Source: Spiroplasma corruscae (GTDB lineage: Bacteria > Bacillota_I > Bacilli_A > Mycoplasmatales > Mycoplasmataceae). From it: a stretch of 64,000 bases of DNA. Below are positions 23,426 to 33,375 of this stretch, piece by piece (the stretch's first letter is position 1; every line of letters begins with the position of its first letter). The position numbers and the translations under genes are program-made. The stretch spans positions 744,001-808,000 of the forward strand of contig NZ_CP022535.1 in assembly GCF_002237575.1 (NCBI RefSeq), written 5' to 3'. The notes beneath the pieces are model-generated. The model saw only the letters and a program-made list of their open reading frames with translations. It ran no database searches and was not told the DNA's origin.

Positions 23426-24373
23426 TTATACTATTTTGTATAATTTTTCCAAATTACTATCTTTTCCTAATAATTTATTTCCAATTCTATAACCGAGAGA
23501 GGCATAATCAATAATTATTGAAATGTCAAAGTTTTTAATATTCTGAGTTTTACCTAATCTAGTTATATCTGTTACTATATATTTATTTCTTATATTATTT
23601 TCTAATAAATAATTATGTACCGATAATGCAATAGTATGTGTTGCACAAACAAATATATCAGGTTTATCTTTGTTAATAATATCTTCTATTATTTCATAAA
23701 CACTTTCATGATTGTTGGCTTTTAACTGATGTTTAAAAACATTATTATTATATACATTATTTATAAATGACTTTGTTCTAATTAAACCACTTGTTAAATC
23801 CTCGTCATCCAATCCAATAAAAGCAATATTTTTATTATTATATTTATTATCAATTAATGTAGCTAACTCTTTAAACATTTCTTCGTCATTAATACCTTCA
23901 AAATCAACATTATTTAATTTTCTATTATAAACAATTACTTTAGTTGTTTTAATTTTTTCAATTTGTTCATATAATTCTTTAGTAGTAAATTTAGGCAATA
24001 AAAGTATTAAACCAAAAGAGTTTCTAAATTGTAAGATTTTTAAATCTTCCTTGTAAATTTCACTAAATTCAGATGAGATAAAGACAAAAAAATTTATTTT
24101 TTCTCTTACTAAAGCGTTCTTTACTCCATTAACAATTTCCATATTAGCTTTTTCTTCACTATTAAATGGCACAATTAAATATACGTCCTTGATCGGTTTT
24201 TTCAACGTTGAAGCAGCATAATTTGGTACATATTCAACTTCATCAAGAACTTGTTTAATTTTTTGTTTTGCTTCATTAGAAATATTGTAGTTATTAAAGT
24301 ATCTTGAAACTGTTCCAACACCAACACCAGCTTTTTTTGCAATACTATGATATGTAATTTTTTCTTTGCTCAT
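23426..24373 (-). CDS. treR: LacI-family transcriptional regulator, probably trehalose repressor
   Basis: 315 residues. An N-terminal LacI helix-turn-helix (TYHSIAKKAGVGVGTVSRYF, residues 7-26) with hinge region ending YVPNYAASTLKK, then a periplasmic-binding-like effector domain. It lies just upstream of treB on the same strand with a perfect palindrome between them. The effector is inferred to be trehalose-6-phosphate or trehalose from the neighbours. An intrinsic terminator separates it from the PTS IIA gene upstream. Confidence 0.88.
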   Translation of the reverse strand: MSKEKITYHSIAKKAGVGVGTVSRYFNNYNISNEAKQKIKQVLDEVEYVPNYAASTLKKPIKDVYLIVPFNSEEKANMEIVNGVKNALVREKINFFVFISSEFSEIYKEDLKILQFRNSFGLILLLPKFTTKELYEQIEKIKTTKVIVYNRKLNNVDFEGINDEEMFKELATLIDNKYNNKNIAFIGLDDEDLTSGLIRTKSFINNVYNNNVFKHQLKANNHESVYEIIEDIINKDKPDIFVCATHTIALSVHNYLLENNIRNKYIVTDITRLGKTQNIKNFDISIIIDYASLGYRIGNKLLGKDSNLEKLYKIV

Positions 24374-24426
24374 ATAATAATATTACTATTAGAAATAATA
24401 AAAAATTTTTTTTATTATTTTTTAAT

Positions 24427-24458
24427 AAAATAAACTTGATTTTATCCAAGTTTATTTT
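24427..24458 (-). terminator. intrinsic terminator of the glycosylasparaginase/PTS operon
   Basis: 12-bp perfect stem (24427-24438 and 24447-24458) with an eight-base loop, followed on the minus strand by long T runs. The stop codon of the IIA gene (24452-24454) lies inside the stem. Confidence 0.85.
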
Positions 24459-24769
24459 GATATTTTTTTGTATATATTAATTAATTTCTTTGCCATTATA
24501 ATTATTGTTTGAGTATTAAGCATTTGATCCTCTGCATGTACGAACAACAATTTAAAAGGGTGTTTAATTCCTTGTGCTTCTTGAACAATAACTTCCATAT
24601 GTTCTTGTTCTGCTAATATCATTAACTCTTCAGATTTTTTAAGTAAAATTTCAGCATCTTTAAAGTTATCATTTTCAGCTTCATCAATAGCAAGAATAGC
24701 ATTTGATTTGGCCTCTCCAACATTAGATATAATAGTCATACTAATCTTTTCTCAATCAATTTTATTCAT
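24452..24769 (-). CDS. PTS lactose/cellobiose-family IIA component
   Basis: 105 residues, all-helical IIA of the lactose/cellobiose/chitobiose PTS class. The phosphorylated histidine is in FVHAEDQML (His78). The first ten residues include Trp6 encoded by TGA; starting at the next Met would lose the conserved N-terminal helix. ATG 24767-24769 overlaps the stop of the asparaginase gene (TAATG). It works with the IIB at 29521-29823 and the IIC at 25730-27673 of the same operon. Confidence 0.92.
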
Positions 24770-25728
24770 TATTCAATTTTTTCCCTTCTTTTTTTATCAT
24801 AATTTTCTAACCATTCCTTAGAAGGGATGGTAATATCTATTTTACTTAAGTCATCTGAAGGGTTAGCTAAATAAATTTTTACTTCTTGACTATGATTACC
24901 AACAGCAAAAGAAAATTCACAATTAGTTCCTACACCTCAATTACCATCTTTATCAAGTGCAACTATTGATATTGCACCACAACTTCCATTATATTTATTT
25001 AATGTATCATTAAACTCCTTGATAACTAATTGCGGAGCATCTTTAACACTAACACCACTTCTCATTTTTTCAACTACTTGAAATGATAAACAACCTTTAA
25101 ATATGTCTTCACCAAGACCAGTAGCAGTTGCTCCACCAATATTTGAAACGCAATAAAATCCACTTCCAGCTATTGGCGAGTCTCCAACCCTACCTCTTTT
25201 CTTCATAAATAATCCACTAGTTGAAGTTCCTACAAACATATTATTATCAACATCTAGTGAAACCATTCCAACAGTATCATGACCATCATACGGAGAAAGA
25301 TTTGGATTTTCCTTCATTTTTTTCAGTTTTAAATCATAATGCTGAATTGCTCTACCACTTAACATATCTTTCATTTCAAAACCGTTATCTCTTGCATATT
25401 CTTCTGCACCATTTCCGACTAGAAATGAATTAAATTTTGAGTAAGACAATTCTCTAGCTAATTTAATTGGGTTTTTAACGTTTTTTACACCAGCAATTGC
25501 CCCAACTTGATAAGTATTTCCATTCATAAAACCAGCGTCTAGTTCAACTTCACAATTTTCATTCGGAAGTCCACCATATCCCACAGATTTAAAATATGGA
25601 AAATCTTCAATATAAGAAATTGCTCTAACAAGAGCATCACCTTTTGGATCACCTTTTTTTAATAAACTAATATTATCTCTAATGGATTCATATGCCATTC
25701 TTCAAGTTCCTATAAATGCATATTTCAT
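24769..25728 (-). CDS. N4-(beta-N-acetylglucosaminyl)-L-asparaginase (glycosylasparaginase)
   Basis: Ntn-hydrolase that cleaves the GlcNAc-Asn bond of degraded N-glycoproteins. 319 residues, normal length. The autocleavage/catalytic site is DGHDTVGMVSLD, Thr152 becoming the N-terminal nucleophile. Other family signatures are GRVGDSPIAGSGFY and a GATATGLGEDI segment. MKYAFIGTW precedes the more obvious Met; the ATG at 25726-25728 lies 1 base after the IIC stop, with GAGGATTAAA as ribosome site. No signal peptide, so the substrate must enter the cell, presumably through the PTS made by the flanking genes. Confidence 0.93.
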
Positions 25729-25729
25729 T

Positions 25730-27673
25730 TTAATCCTCAACTTTTACTACTTTCAATATCTCACCTTTATTAATTACTTTATATTCATTTATATTATTCG
25801 CTTTTGCAATTCTAGTTGTCATATCATCCATTTTTTCTTCATTTAGAGCAGTTGCAACAGTTTTACCATTAATTCTAATTTTATAACCACCATATTCAAC
25901 TAAATCAACAGTTAAAACTTTATCTGCCTTTGTAATAACTTTAATATTTTCATCTAGTTTTCTTAATGATTTTTCTTGTTTTTTAACCATTTTTAATTCA
26001 TGTAATATTAATACCTTTTCTTCTGTTGGTAACTTACTAATTCTTTTTCTTTCTGCTATATTAGCTTTTCGTAGTTCTTTTTTAGCAACTTTTCTTGCTA
26101 AACTCTCTTCTCTTGCGACTTTATCGTCATTTAATACTGCTTGAATAGCATCTTTTTTAACCATTCCTTGATCAATATATGATTTAACATTTAAGTTAAA
26201 ATGATATTTATTTGCAATTATTACGAATGGAATATATCAAACAAAGGCTATGACCAGGCAAAACCAAGATAACACCATTGCTCGCCAATCAAGACCAGTT
26301 GACAATAAAGCACCAACTCCTGGAGGCAGTGTTCAAGGAACCATTATATATGATTTATTCACTCAACCCAATGGACCTACAAATAACCAAGCAACAAATG
26401 TTGTTAACGGCATTGCAAACATTGCTGCAACTCCATAAATAGGGTGTAGCATAATTGGTATACCAAAAGTTACAGGTTCGTTTATTGAGAATATTGCTGG
26501 CACTCCCGCCAATTTTGCAACATCCTTTTGTTCACGCACTCTACCAAATATAGCAATAGCAATTAATAAGGCACCAGTGTGTCCTCAACCTGTTGTTTGA
26601 GAATAACTTTCTAAAAATTGAATATTTACAACCCCTAATTCTCCTGCTGCATCAGCTGCATCATATCCCATACTTGCAAATGCTTGTGCGTTTTGTACAA
26701 ACATTTGTAATAAGAATGGTAAGAATGCACCATTCACAACTGAAGATCCATTTAATCCAAAAAATCAAAAGAATCCTACTAAAAATTGATAAAGCATTCC
26801 AAAACCAAGTCCTACATTATTTCCAGAAATAATTGCTGTTATTGGTGCAGAAACAGCTTTATAGAATAAACCTACTAAACCATATTCTCCACCAGCTAAT
26901 ATTACACTTCCAGAACTGCTAGTAATATCTCAATTAGTATACTTACCAATTGATCAGGCCGCAGTATTAATCCCTGATACAATTATTAATACCATTGCAA
27001 CTGGAACTAATAATGAAAAACCTGTCGCAACCATTGGTGGTACTGATTTTGGCATTCTTATTAATAACTTCTTATTGTTTGCAAAGAATTTATACAATTC
27101 AATGACCAAGAATGTTTGTATTATTGCTGCAAGCATTCCTTTTGAATCGAAGAAATAGTTAAAATATTTACCAGAACTTGTAAAAGTAGCCGCAGTTATT
27201 AAGAATAACACTAAGTTAAAGATAGCAACAAACATTGGGTCTTTTAAACCTCTTTTTTCTGCATATATATAACCTAACATCGAAGCAATCATAATTGAGA
27301 AAGTCCCCATACTATAATCGAATATAGTTTGAAAAATCTTTTCACCAATTTCACTTACTACATTTCAAGAACCATTTAATACTCAAGATTCAGCATTAGT
27401 ACCTGAAGCATATTCGATTGTTACATTACCAGTCGCTTTTGCAAGTAATCCTAGTAGAGAGGTTTGTGTATTACCTCCAGCCCCAAATATAAGTATTCCT
27501 AAAAGAAAAGCTATGGACCCACCAATAATTATTGGTGTTAAGATTCCAAATGCATCACGAATGGCTGTTAAATGTTTTTGACTTGCAAACTTTGTCATTG
27601 CTGGCATTAGTTTTTCATCAAATCAATATTTGGCACCTTTCCCTTCCGGTTTAATTTTACGATTCTTACCCAT
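25730..27673 (-). CDS. PTS IIC component (cellobiose/chitobiose class) with C-terminal extension
   Basis: Sugar-transporting membrane subunit. 647 residues against about 420-450 for the family. Residues 1-500 are the usual IIC with about ten membrane segments and FSINEPVTFGIPIMLHPI as the sugar-binding motif. Residues about 504-647 are an added cytoplasmic tail: a Lys/Glu/Arg-rich, coiled-coil-like helix (about 510-590), then a small compact segment with LVEYGGYKIRINGK. AAAGGGGGGATT precedes the ATG. Substrate class is read from the lactose/cellobiose-type IIA and IIB and the glycosylasparaginase between them. Confidence 0.9.
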
Positions 27674-27687
27674 TAAAAATCCCCCCT

Positions 27688-29022
27688 TTATTTTTTTAAT
27701 AAATAACTAATCAAGCCTCTTACCATTACCCCACTAGATCTATTATCAATAACAGCTGTTCCAGCAATGTCTAAGTGAATAAAATCAGTATTAGGTAATA
27801 CAAACTCTTGCAAGAACGCTGCTGCTTGTGAAGAACTACCATGTCTTGATTTTATTGGACTATTAGTAATATCTCCTAATTCAGCACCCTGAACTAACTT
27901 TCTATTTTCTCGATGAATTGGTAATAACCAAACCTCATCGCCAGTCTTATCAACAATCTCTTTAAAATTATTTGCTAGTTTATAATTATTAGTAAATAAA
28001 CCGGTCATATATTTTCCTAATGTTATTGTGATTGAACCAGTTAAAGTAGCGATTGTTATTATTTCTTTACATTTATATTTATCTTGTGCATAGCTCATTG
28101 AATCAGCCAACACTAATCTTCCCTCAGCATCAGGATTATCTATTTGAACAGTTTTTCCTGAATATGATTTTATAACTTGGCTTGGTAGTATTGAATTTTT
28201 ACCGAGTATGTTCTCACTTAATGGTATTACACAAACTAAATTAATTTTTGCTTTTGTATAAACTAAGTATTTAAATACCCCAACAACAATAGCTGCTCCA
28301 CATTTGTCTAATCGCATCGTTCTAATTGACTCACTAGACTTTAATGCGTATCCTCCTGCATCAAAAGTTATTCCTTTTCCAATTAATGAAATATAATCAT
28401 TATTTGAGTCATTATTATACTTTAGTTCTAATAGGTGAGATTCATTTTTTGAATTTGCACCTACAGCTGCAATTAAATTTAAATTATTTTTAACTATATC
28501 ATCATTGTTAAGTATGCTAACAGTTACATTTTTATCTTTTAAATCTAATAAGTTTTTTGTTTTATTTATGAATCCAATTGGAGTACCATCATCATATGAA
28601 TCCGTATCAGCTAAATTTTTAGATTCATAAACAACTTTTACTAAATTATTTATTTGAATAATAGTATCAATGTAATTATCAATGTCATCTGATACAAATA
28701 TGATATTAATATCTGAATTTTTTTGATTTGTTTTTTTTGTATATAAGTTCCAATAATTTTTATAAATCGTTTCAATTATAAAAATTAGGGAGTCATTGTT
28801 TTTATTTCTAACATAATTGAGATCAAATTGTACTACATCTTTTTTATTTAATTTTATTGAACCGATTCTTTCATAAACTTCTGAAATATTTTCTGTGTAA
28901 TTTAAAGATAGTTCATACATATTTAAATTATCAAAAAATTGTAAGGAATTCGACTCAGTTTGTTTTATTGTTATTAAATTTATATTTTTTTTATTTTGCT
29001 TATTAAACTGAATTGATATCAA
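27688..29022 (-). CDS. pepA: M17 leucyl aminopeptidase
   Basis: Cytosolic dinuclear-metal aminopeptidase removing N-terminal residues from peptides. 444 residues. Metal and catalytic residues are visible: Lys216 and Asp221 in GKGITFDAGG, Asp239 in MRLDKCGAA, and Asp298, Glu300, Arg302 in NPDAEGRLVLAD. The N-terminal domain (1-150) is divergent. No TGA Trp is needed. It sits inside a PTS operon, overlapping the preceding gene by 20 bases. Together with the glycosylasparaginase this suggests breakdown of glycopeptide fragments. Confidence 0.93.
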   Translation of the reverse strand: MISIQFNKQNKKNINLITIKQTESNSLQFFDNLNMYELSLNYTENISEVYERIGSIKLNKKDVVQFDLNYVRNKNNDSLIFIIETIYKNYWNLYTKKTNQKNSDINIIFVSDDIDNYIDTIIQINNLVKVVYESKNLADTDSYDDGTPIGFINKTKNLLDLKDKNVTVSILNNDDIVKNNLNLIAAVGANSKNESHLLELKYNNDSNNDYISLIGKGITFDAGGYALKSSESIRTMRLDKCGAAIVVGVFKYLVYTKAKINLVCVIPLSENILGKNSILPSQVIKSYSGKTVQIDNPDAEGRLVLADSMSYAQDKYKCKEIITIATLTGSITITLGKYMTGLFTNNYKLANNFKEIVDKTGDEVWLLPIHRENRKLVQGAELGDITNSPIKSRHGSSSQAAAFLQEFVLPNTDFIHLDIAGTAVIDNRSSGVMVRGLISYLLKK

Positions 29023-29521
29023 TGTTCTTCACTTCCTCATGTATTCTTAAAACAATTTCTTTAGCTTTCTTATCAAAATTTTTATTAAAGTTCATTTTTG
29101 CAATAGTGCCTTTAAAACCATAAATTGCTCTTGGAAACTTTAATGATTCAGAAAAGTTAACTTGTGTTTTATTATTTTTAATTTTTTTAACTTCAAACCT
29201 TGTTCAATACTCAATATCATCAATTATTGTTTTTATTTCATATACTTCAAACATTTTCAGTTCAGTAATTGTAAACTTATTTCGGCTAACTTTTGACTTA
29301 AATATATCTCCTACATTAATATCCTTTATATTTCTTCAATTACCACTTTTAAAAGTACTAAATGATAATTTAATGATTCCATAAAAGCACCTATCAAATG
29401 GATATGATATGTTAAATATGTTTTTTTTAGTGTAATAACTTTTAATATTATCTATTACACCTAAATTTGAATTACCTTTAATAAAAGTATCTTTATCTTT
29501 CTTTTTAAATATTGAAAACAT
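29003..29521 (-). CDS. small START-like protein, possibly DUF3284
   Basis: 172 residues in one frame with two TGA Trp. The pattern of an N-terminal basic stretch, then beta strands (INVGDIFKSKV, KFTITELKMFEVYEI, YWTRFEVKKI, KTQVNFSES) and a long C-terminal helix resembles the DUF3284/START-like proteins that often accompany cellobiose-type PTS genes in Firmicutes and mollicutes. The assignment rests on fold pattern and context only. Its start overlaps the IIB stop (TAATG) and its end overlaps the aminopeptidase start by 20 bases. Confidence 0.65.
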
Positions 29522-29823
29522 TACTTAATTTTATCCTTAATGGCGTTAATAACTGCTTCACCATTCATTGTTCCATATGCTTTCATATCTATTACTTCAA
29601 CCGGAGTTTCTTTTGATTCTTTTAAAAATCTATTTAGTTCATAGCGAACTTGTGGACCTAAAAGAACATAGTCAACTTCATTAACTTTAGATATAGCAGT
29701 AGAAACAGGTTGTGCCCAGATTTCATAATCTAATCCTTGTTTTTTTGCAGCTTCTTTCATTTTTTGCACCATCATTGAAGTACTCAGTCCTGCGGCACAT
29801 GCTAATAAAACTTTTTTACTCAT
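29521..29823 (-). CDS. PTS lactose/cellobiose-family IIB component
   Basis: 100 residues, full length. Phosphocysteine Cys9 in LLACAAGLSTS, followed by the phosphatase-like fold ending in VINAIKDKIK. It passes phosphate from the IIA at 24452 to the sugar bound by the IIC at 25730. First gene of a six-gene operon; TAGGAGAAAAATAAAGT precedes the ATG. Confidence 0.95.
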   Translation of the reverse strand: MSKKVLLACAAGLSTSMMVQKMKEAAKKQGLDYEIWAQPVSTAISKVNEVDYVLLGPQVRYELNRFLKESKETPVEVIDMKAYGTMNGEAVINAIKDKIK

Positions 29824-29884
29824 ACTTTATTTTTCTCCTATTTTAATTATTATTTGATGTATTATCTTCTTGTGAGGTAAATAT

Positions 29885-30076
29885 ATGACTATAAAATTAT
29901 TAATTATTTTTATATGTATTTTATTAATATTACCTTTTTTTATTTGAACCTTAGTAAAATTTATTAAATACATTAAAGGTTATCAAATTTGATTTAAAAA
30001 TTTAATAAAATATAGCTTTATAACATCTTACTTATTTGCGATAATTTTGCTAATAATATTAGTATGCATAACTTAA
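29885..30076 (+). CDS. possible small two-helix membrane protein
   Basis: 63 residues with two TGA Trp: hydrophobic segment about 4-24, a basic loop with KFIKYIKGYQ, hydrophobic segment about 42-61. GAGGTAAATAT precedes the ATG. It is divergent from the PTS IIB gene with only about 60 bases between starts. No family recognised; the composition could also arise by chance in A+T-rich DNA. Confidence 0.45.
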
Positions 30077-32236
30077 CAAAAATAATACACACTAATATTT
30101 TCTAATACTATTAACTGAATTATTTTTCATAATTAGGTTTTTTTTTCATTTTTTGAAATAAATTTAATTTAAAATATATAATTTTAATATTGATAAACTT
30201 TCATTTTAATTCTATTGTTACATAAATTAATTTAGTACAGTTTAATTTAAAATTTTATATAAATTAGAGCCAATATAACCATATATAATTTATTAACTTA
30301 GAGAATTAACTTATCAACAACTTATAATTAAGTTATTAATTAATAACAATTATTTTTTTGAATGTAATAGTATTTTTTAAAATCCATATTATCAAATAAA
30401 TCATTATGTTAATAATTATGCATTGTTATTAACAATAGGACTTAAATTAATTATTGAAATGTCTTGCATGTGTTTATAAAAACCTTTATAGTCAGATACC
30501 CTACATAACCTTATTAAAGTTGATTGCGGCAACCTTGTTGTTGTAATTTTTTTTATACTTATATTATTATTACTTTATAAACAACTAATAATATAAGTGT
30601 CAATTTTTATTATTAACATTTAGTACATTATTCTTTGATTTAATTTTTAAAAGATTTTTTTGGTAATTAATAATACATCCGTTTGGTTAAACTAAACTAA
30701 TAATTTAACTCTATAATTTATTATACATTTAAATAATAATTAATTTAAGCTGAAAAAAGTTAAAGTTAAATAATTATCACAATTTCTAACTATAGTTAGT
30801 TTGTTATATTTGTATAAATAACAAGCTACTATAACACAAGTATAATTTAATGAGTTGTGGTCTTATAAAAAAAACTAATTTATGCATAACTAAACAGACA
30901 GAATGAAAGTGGTTAGATAACTATTAAATAAATTAAATAATATTAAAACTTTTGAAAGCTATTTGTATGATTTTTAGGATATACCTATATAAAACTTGAT
31001 TATATAGAAATTTTTCTCCTAGTGCTTTTATTCATAAAAACAATTGTACAACAAAAAGTAAAAAATAATAATGTACTTATTAATAATTTGTTAACTTTAT
31101 AGGGATAATTATTTTAACTACAGAATGTTTTTAAAAAGGTATTGTATTAGGAAAATAAAAACTAAAATTTAGTTAATTAAATTTAAAATAAAAGTTTTGC
31201 CTATGCACCATTTTACACACATATTTATATTAAGGAATGTGGTAAAACTTTGGTGTTATTTTAGAGTCCTGAGCATAAAATAATTAATTAATAAAATATT
31301 TTAAAATGCATATAACAATTTCGTAGGCAAATATGCTAATAATTTTAATCTCTGGTATATGTATAACAAAAGTTTATCAAATATATTAAAAATTTTTATT
31401 AAATTCAAGATTAAATGAAATGAAAAAAAGTATAATGTATTTAGAACTAAAATAAATAGAGATTTCAAAGGAAAATAATAGATTTTAATTCATTGTAATT
31501 TATTTTTTATTCTTTAAATTTTAAACTATAACAACTTCATTAATAAAAGAAAAAAATTCAATGCGTGTACTTTTTGCACACTACAAAAATATGACCATAT
31601 ATAATTAAAAGAAAAACATTGAAAGAATCAAAGAACACAGTAATATTTTCCAATACTAATTAAATAATATAATGTACTGTTTTCAATCATATCAATTCCG
31701 ATTAATTATCTGTTAAAAAAATTGCAGAAATGATAATTTTTTTAATATAGATGAATAAAAATTGTTAGTTATGGTTATACATGAGTATTGAAAAGAAATT
31801 CATACTTTTTAGATATGAATATTATTTTTAAAACCTAAAACAAAGCATGTATTATAAAAAAATATGATAACAAATATATTATTTGATGTTAATGATATTT
31901 TTAACATTATTGAAATTGAGGGTAGTAGTATTTATGAAATAATTTACTATTAAAAGAGAAAACATATTAATTCGCATCCTACAAAAATATATTAAGCACA
32001 AAAATATATTAATTAATATTTATTGAAATATAAAAGAAAAATATAATAAGTTGATATTGAATTCTTGTATTTAGTTATATATTATTTACAATTTACAAAC
32101 ATATTTTTATTATATAAGTAACAGAATATTAATAAATATTTATACAATTTTTTATTAATAATCTATTTTAGATTAATAATTATTAAAATGAAAGAAGTAT
32201 TAAATATTTATATTCCTTAGTTTAATAAGTATCTAT
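30077..32236. other. 2.2-kb gene-free, probably decayed region
   Basis: The longest empty stretch of the window. No open frame of useful length with either meaning of TGA, no tRNA-like or rRNA-like sequence, no clear repeat. One DnaA-box-like TTATCAACA occurs near 30311, alone. It separates two divergently organised sugar-uptake regions and may be the remains of lost genes. Confidence 0.5.
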
Positions 32237-32271
32237 AAAAAAATAAAAATAGAAAGACATAATCTTTCTAT
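32237..32271 (-). terminator. intrinsic terminator of the ribose-type ABC operon
   Basis: TAGAAAGA/TCTTTCTA stem (about 32250-32257 and 32263-32270) with a five-base loop and a T-rich tract on the minus strand, 18 bases after the stop codon at 32289. Confidence 0.85.
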
Positions 32272-32288
32272 TAAAAATATATATTAAA

Positions 32289-33362
32289 TTATTTTTCTTC
32301 ACCTGGTGCAAATATTAAACTTGCATCAACTTCTGTTGCATTTGTGAACTGTTTAGCAGGATTTGTAGCATCCTTTTCTTTTGCATCAATTAATTCAATC
32401 GCTTTATCAATGGCTGCTTCAACAATTTTTTTGTATTCTTGTTTTACAGTTATGTATATATGATTTCTTGAAGTGCTTGATCAAGCAGCGACATCTTTTG
32501 CAACATCGTTTGAACCATCAAAACCAGCAATAAATCCAGCATCCTTTTCATCTACTTTACTAGTGAATCAAGATTTATATGATTCTGATAAGTCAATTGC
32601 TTTTTTCATCCCTAATGCCATTGGATCGTTTCCTGCCCAAATCACATGCGCTTTTGAAGCTGAGTATTCGCCAGCTCATTCATTTGTTAGGACGTCACCA
32701 GCAGCATCTCCTGTATTTTCATTACCCTTCGCAATACTTCCTTGATTATATGAACCAGTATTTTTTCTATTTACGATTTCAATTCAATCTTCATTGTTTA
32801 AAACAAATCCTTTAAATCTTTTACGTTCAGCATCATTATCTTGATTAGATCACATCGCATAGACTTTAACTTTATTTTTTTTATTAGATTCACTTGGTAA
32901 TTCACCATATATTTTTTTATAAATTGCTTGAAACATTTTTTGACTTGCTTTTTCTTGCTCTGACACAAATGCAGCAGCACCCCTATCTGATATAGTACTT
33001 TCATATTCTGTATCTATATTTATTACAGGTATATCTTCATCTAAAGCAGGTTTAATTGCCTTGTTATTTTTTACATTTGCTGGATTTATTATTATTGCTT
33101 TATCACCTTTTGTCATAGATGACTGAACATTTGTTTGGTCTGTAGCACCACTAACATCAGCTTTAGAATCGTATGTATTTAATTGATATCCTTTTTCATT
33201 GGCATAACTTTTCCCTGCGTTCATCATATTTTGAAAATAATCATTATTGAAATTTGATATTAATAGTCCTATTGAGTTCTTATTGTCACCACAAGAAACT
33301 ACTGATGAAGCAGATGTTGCAAATAAACTTACACCTGCTAATACTGCTAATAATTTTTTCAT
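32289..33362 (-). CDS. sugar ABC transporter substrate-binding lipoprotein (RbsB-like)
   Basis: 357-residue lipoprotein; lipobox VVSC (Cys24) replaces the free periplasmic form of Gram-negatives. The mature part is a type I sugar-binding fold: IGLLISNFNNDYFQNMM, KGDKAIIINPANV, IPVINIDTEYES, VIWAGNDPMALGM, AGFDGS. These match ribose/galactose-class binding proteins. Trp are mostly TGA. TGGAGGAAAAAAT overlaps the permease stop and serves as ribosome site. It delivers sugar to the permease and ATPase encoded upstream. Confidence 0.92.
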
Positions 33363-33375
33363 ATTTTTTCCTCCA

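Noticed and set aside
26250-26832. Plus-strand open frames opposite the PTS IIC gene
   Set aside because: Shadows of the conserved minus-strand transporter; composition follows its reversed codons.
30305-30325. DnaA-box-like TTATCAACA in A+T-rich DNA, possible origin
   Set aside because: A single imperfect box without dnaA, dnaN or a box cluster nearby.
32473-32815. Plus-strand open frames opposite the sugar-binding lipoprotein
   Set aside because: They are antisense to a clearly conserved gene and have no ribosome site or family.
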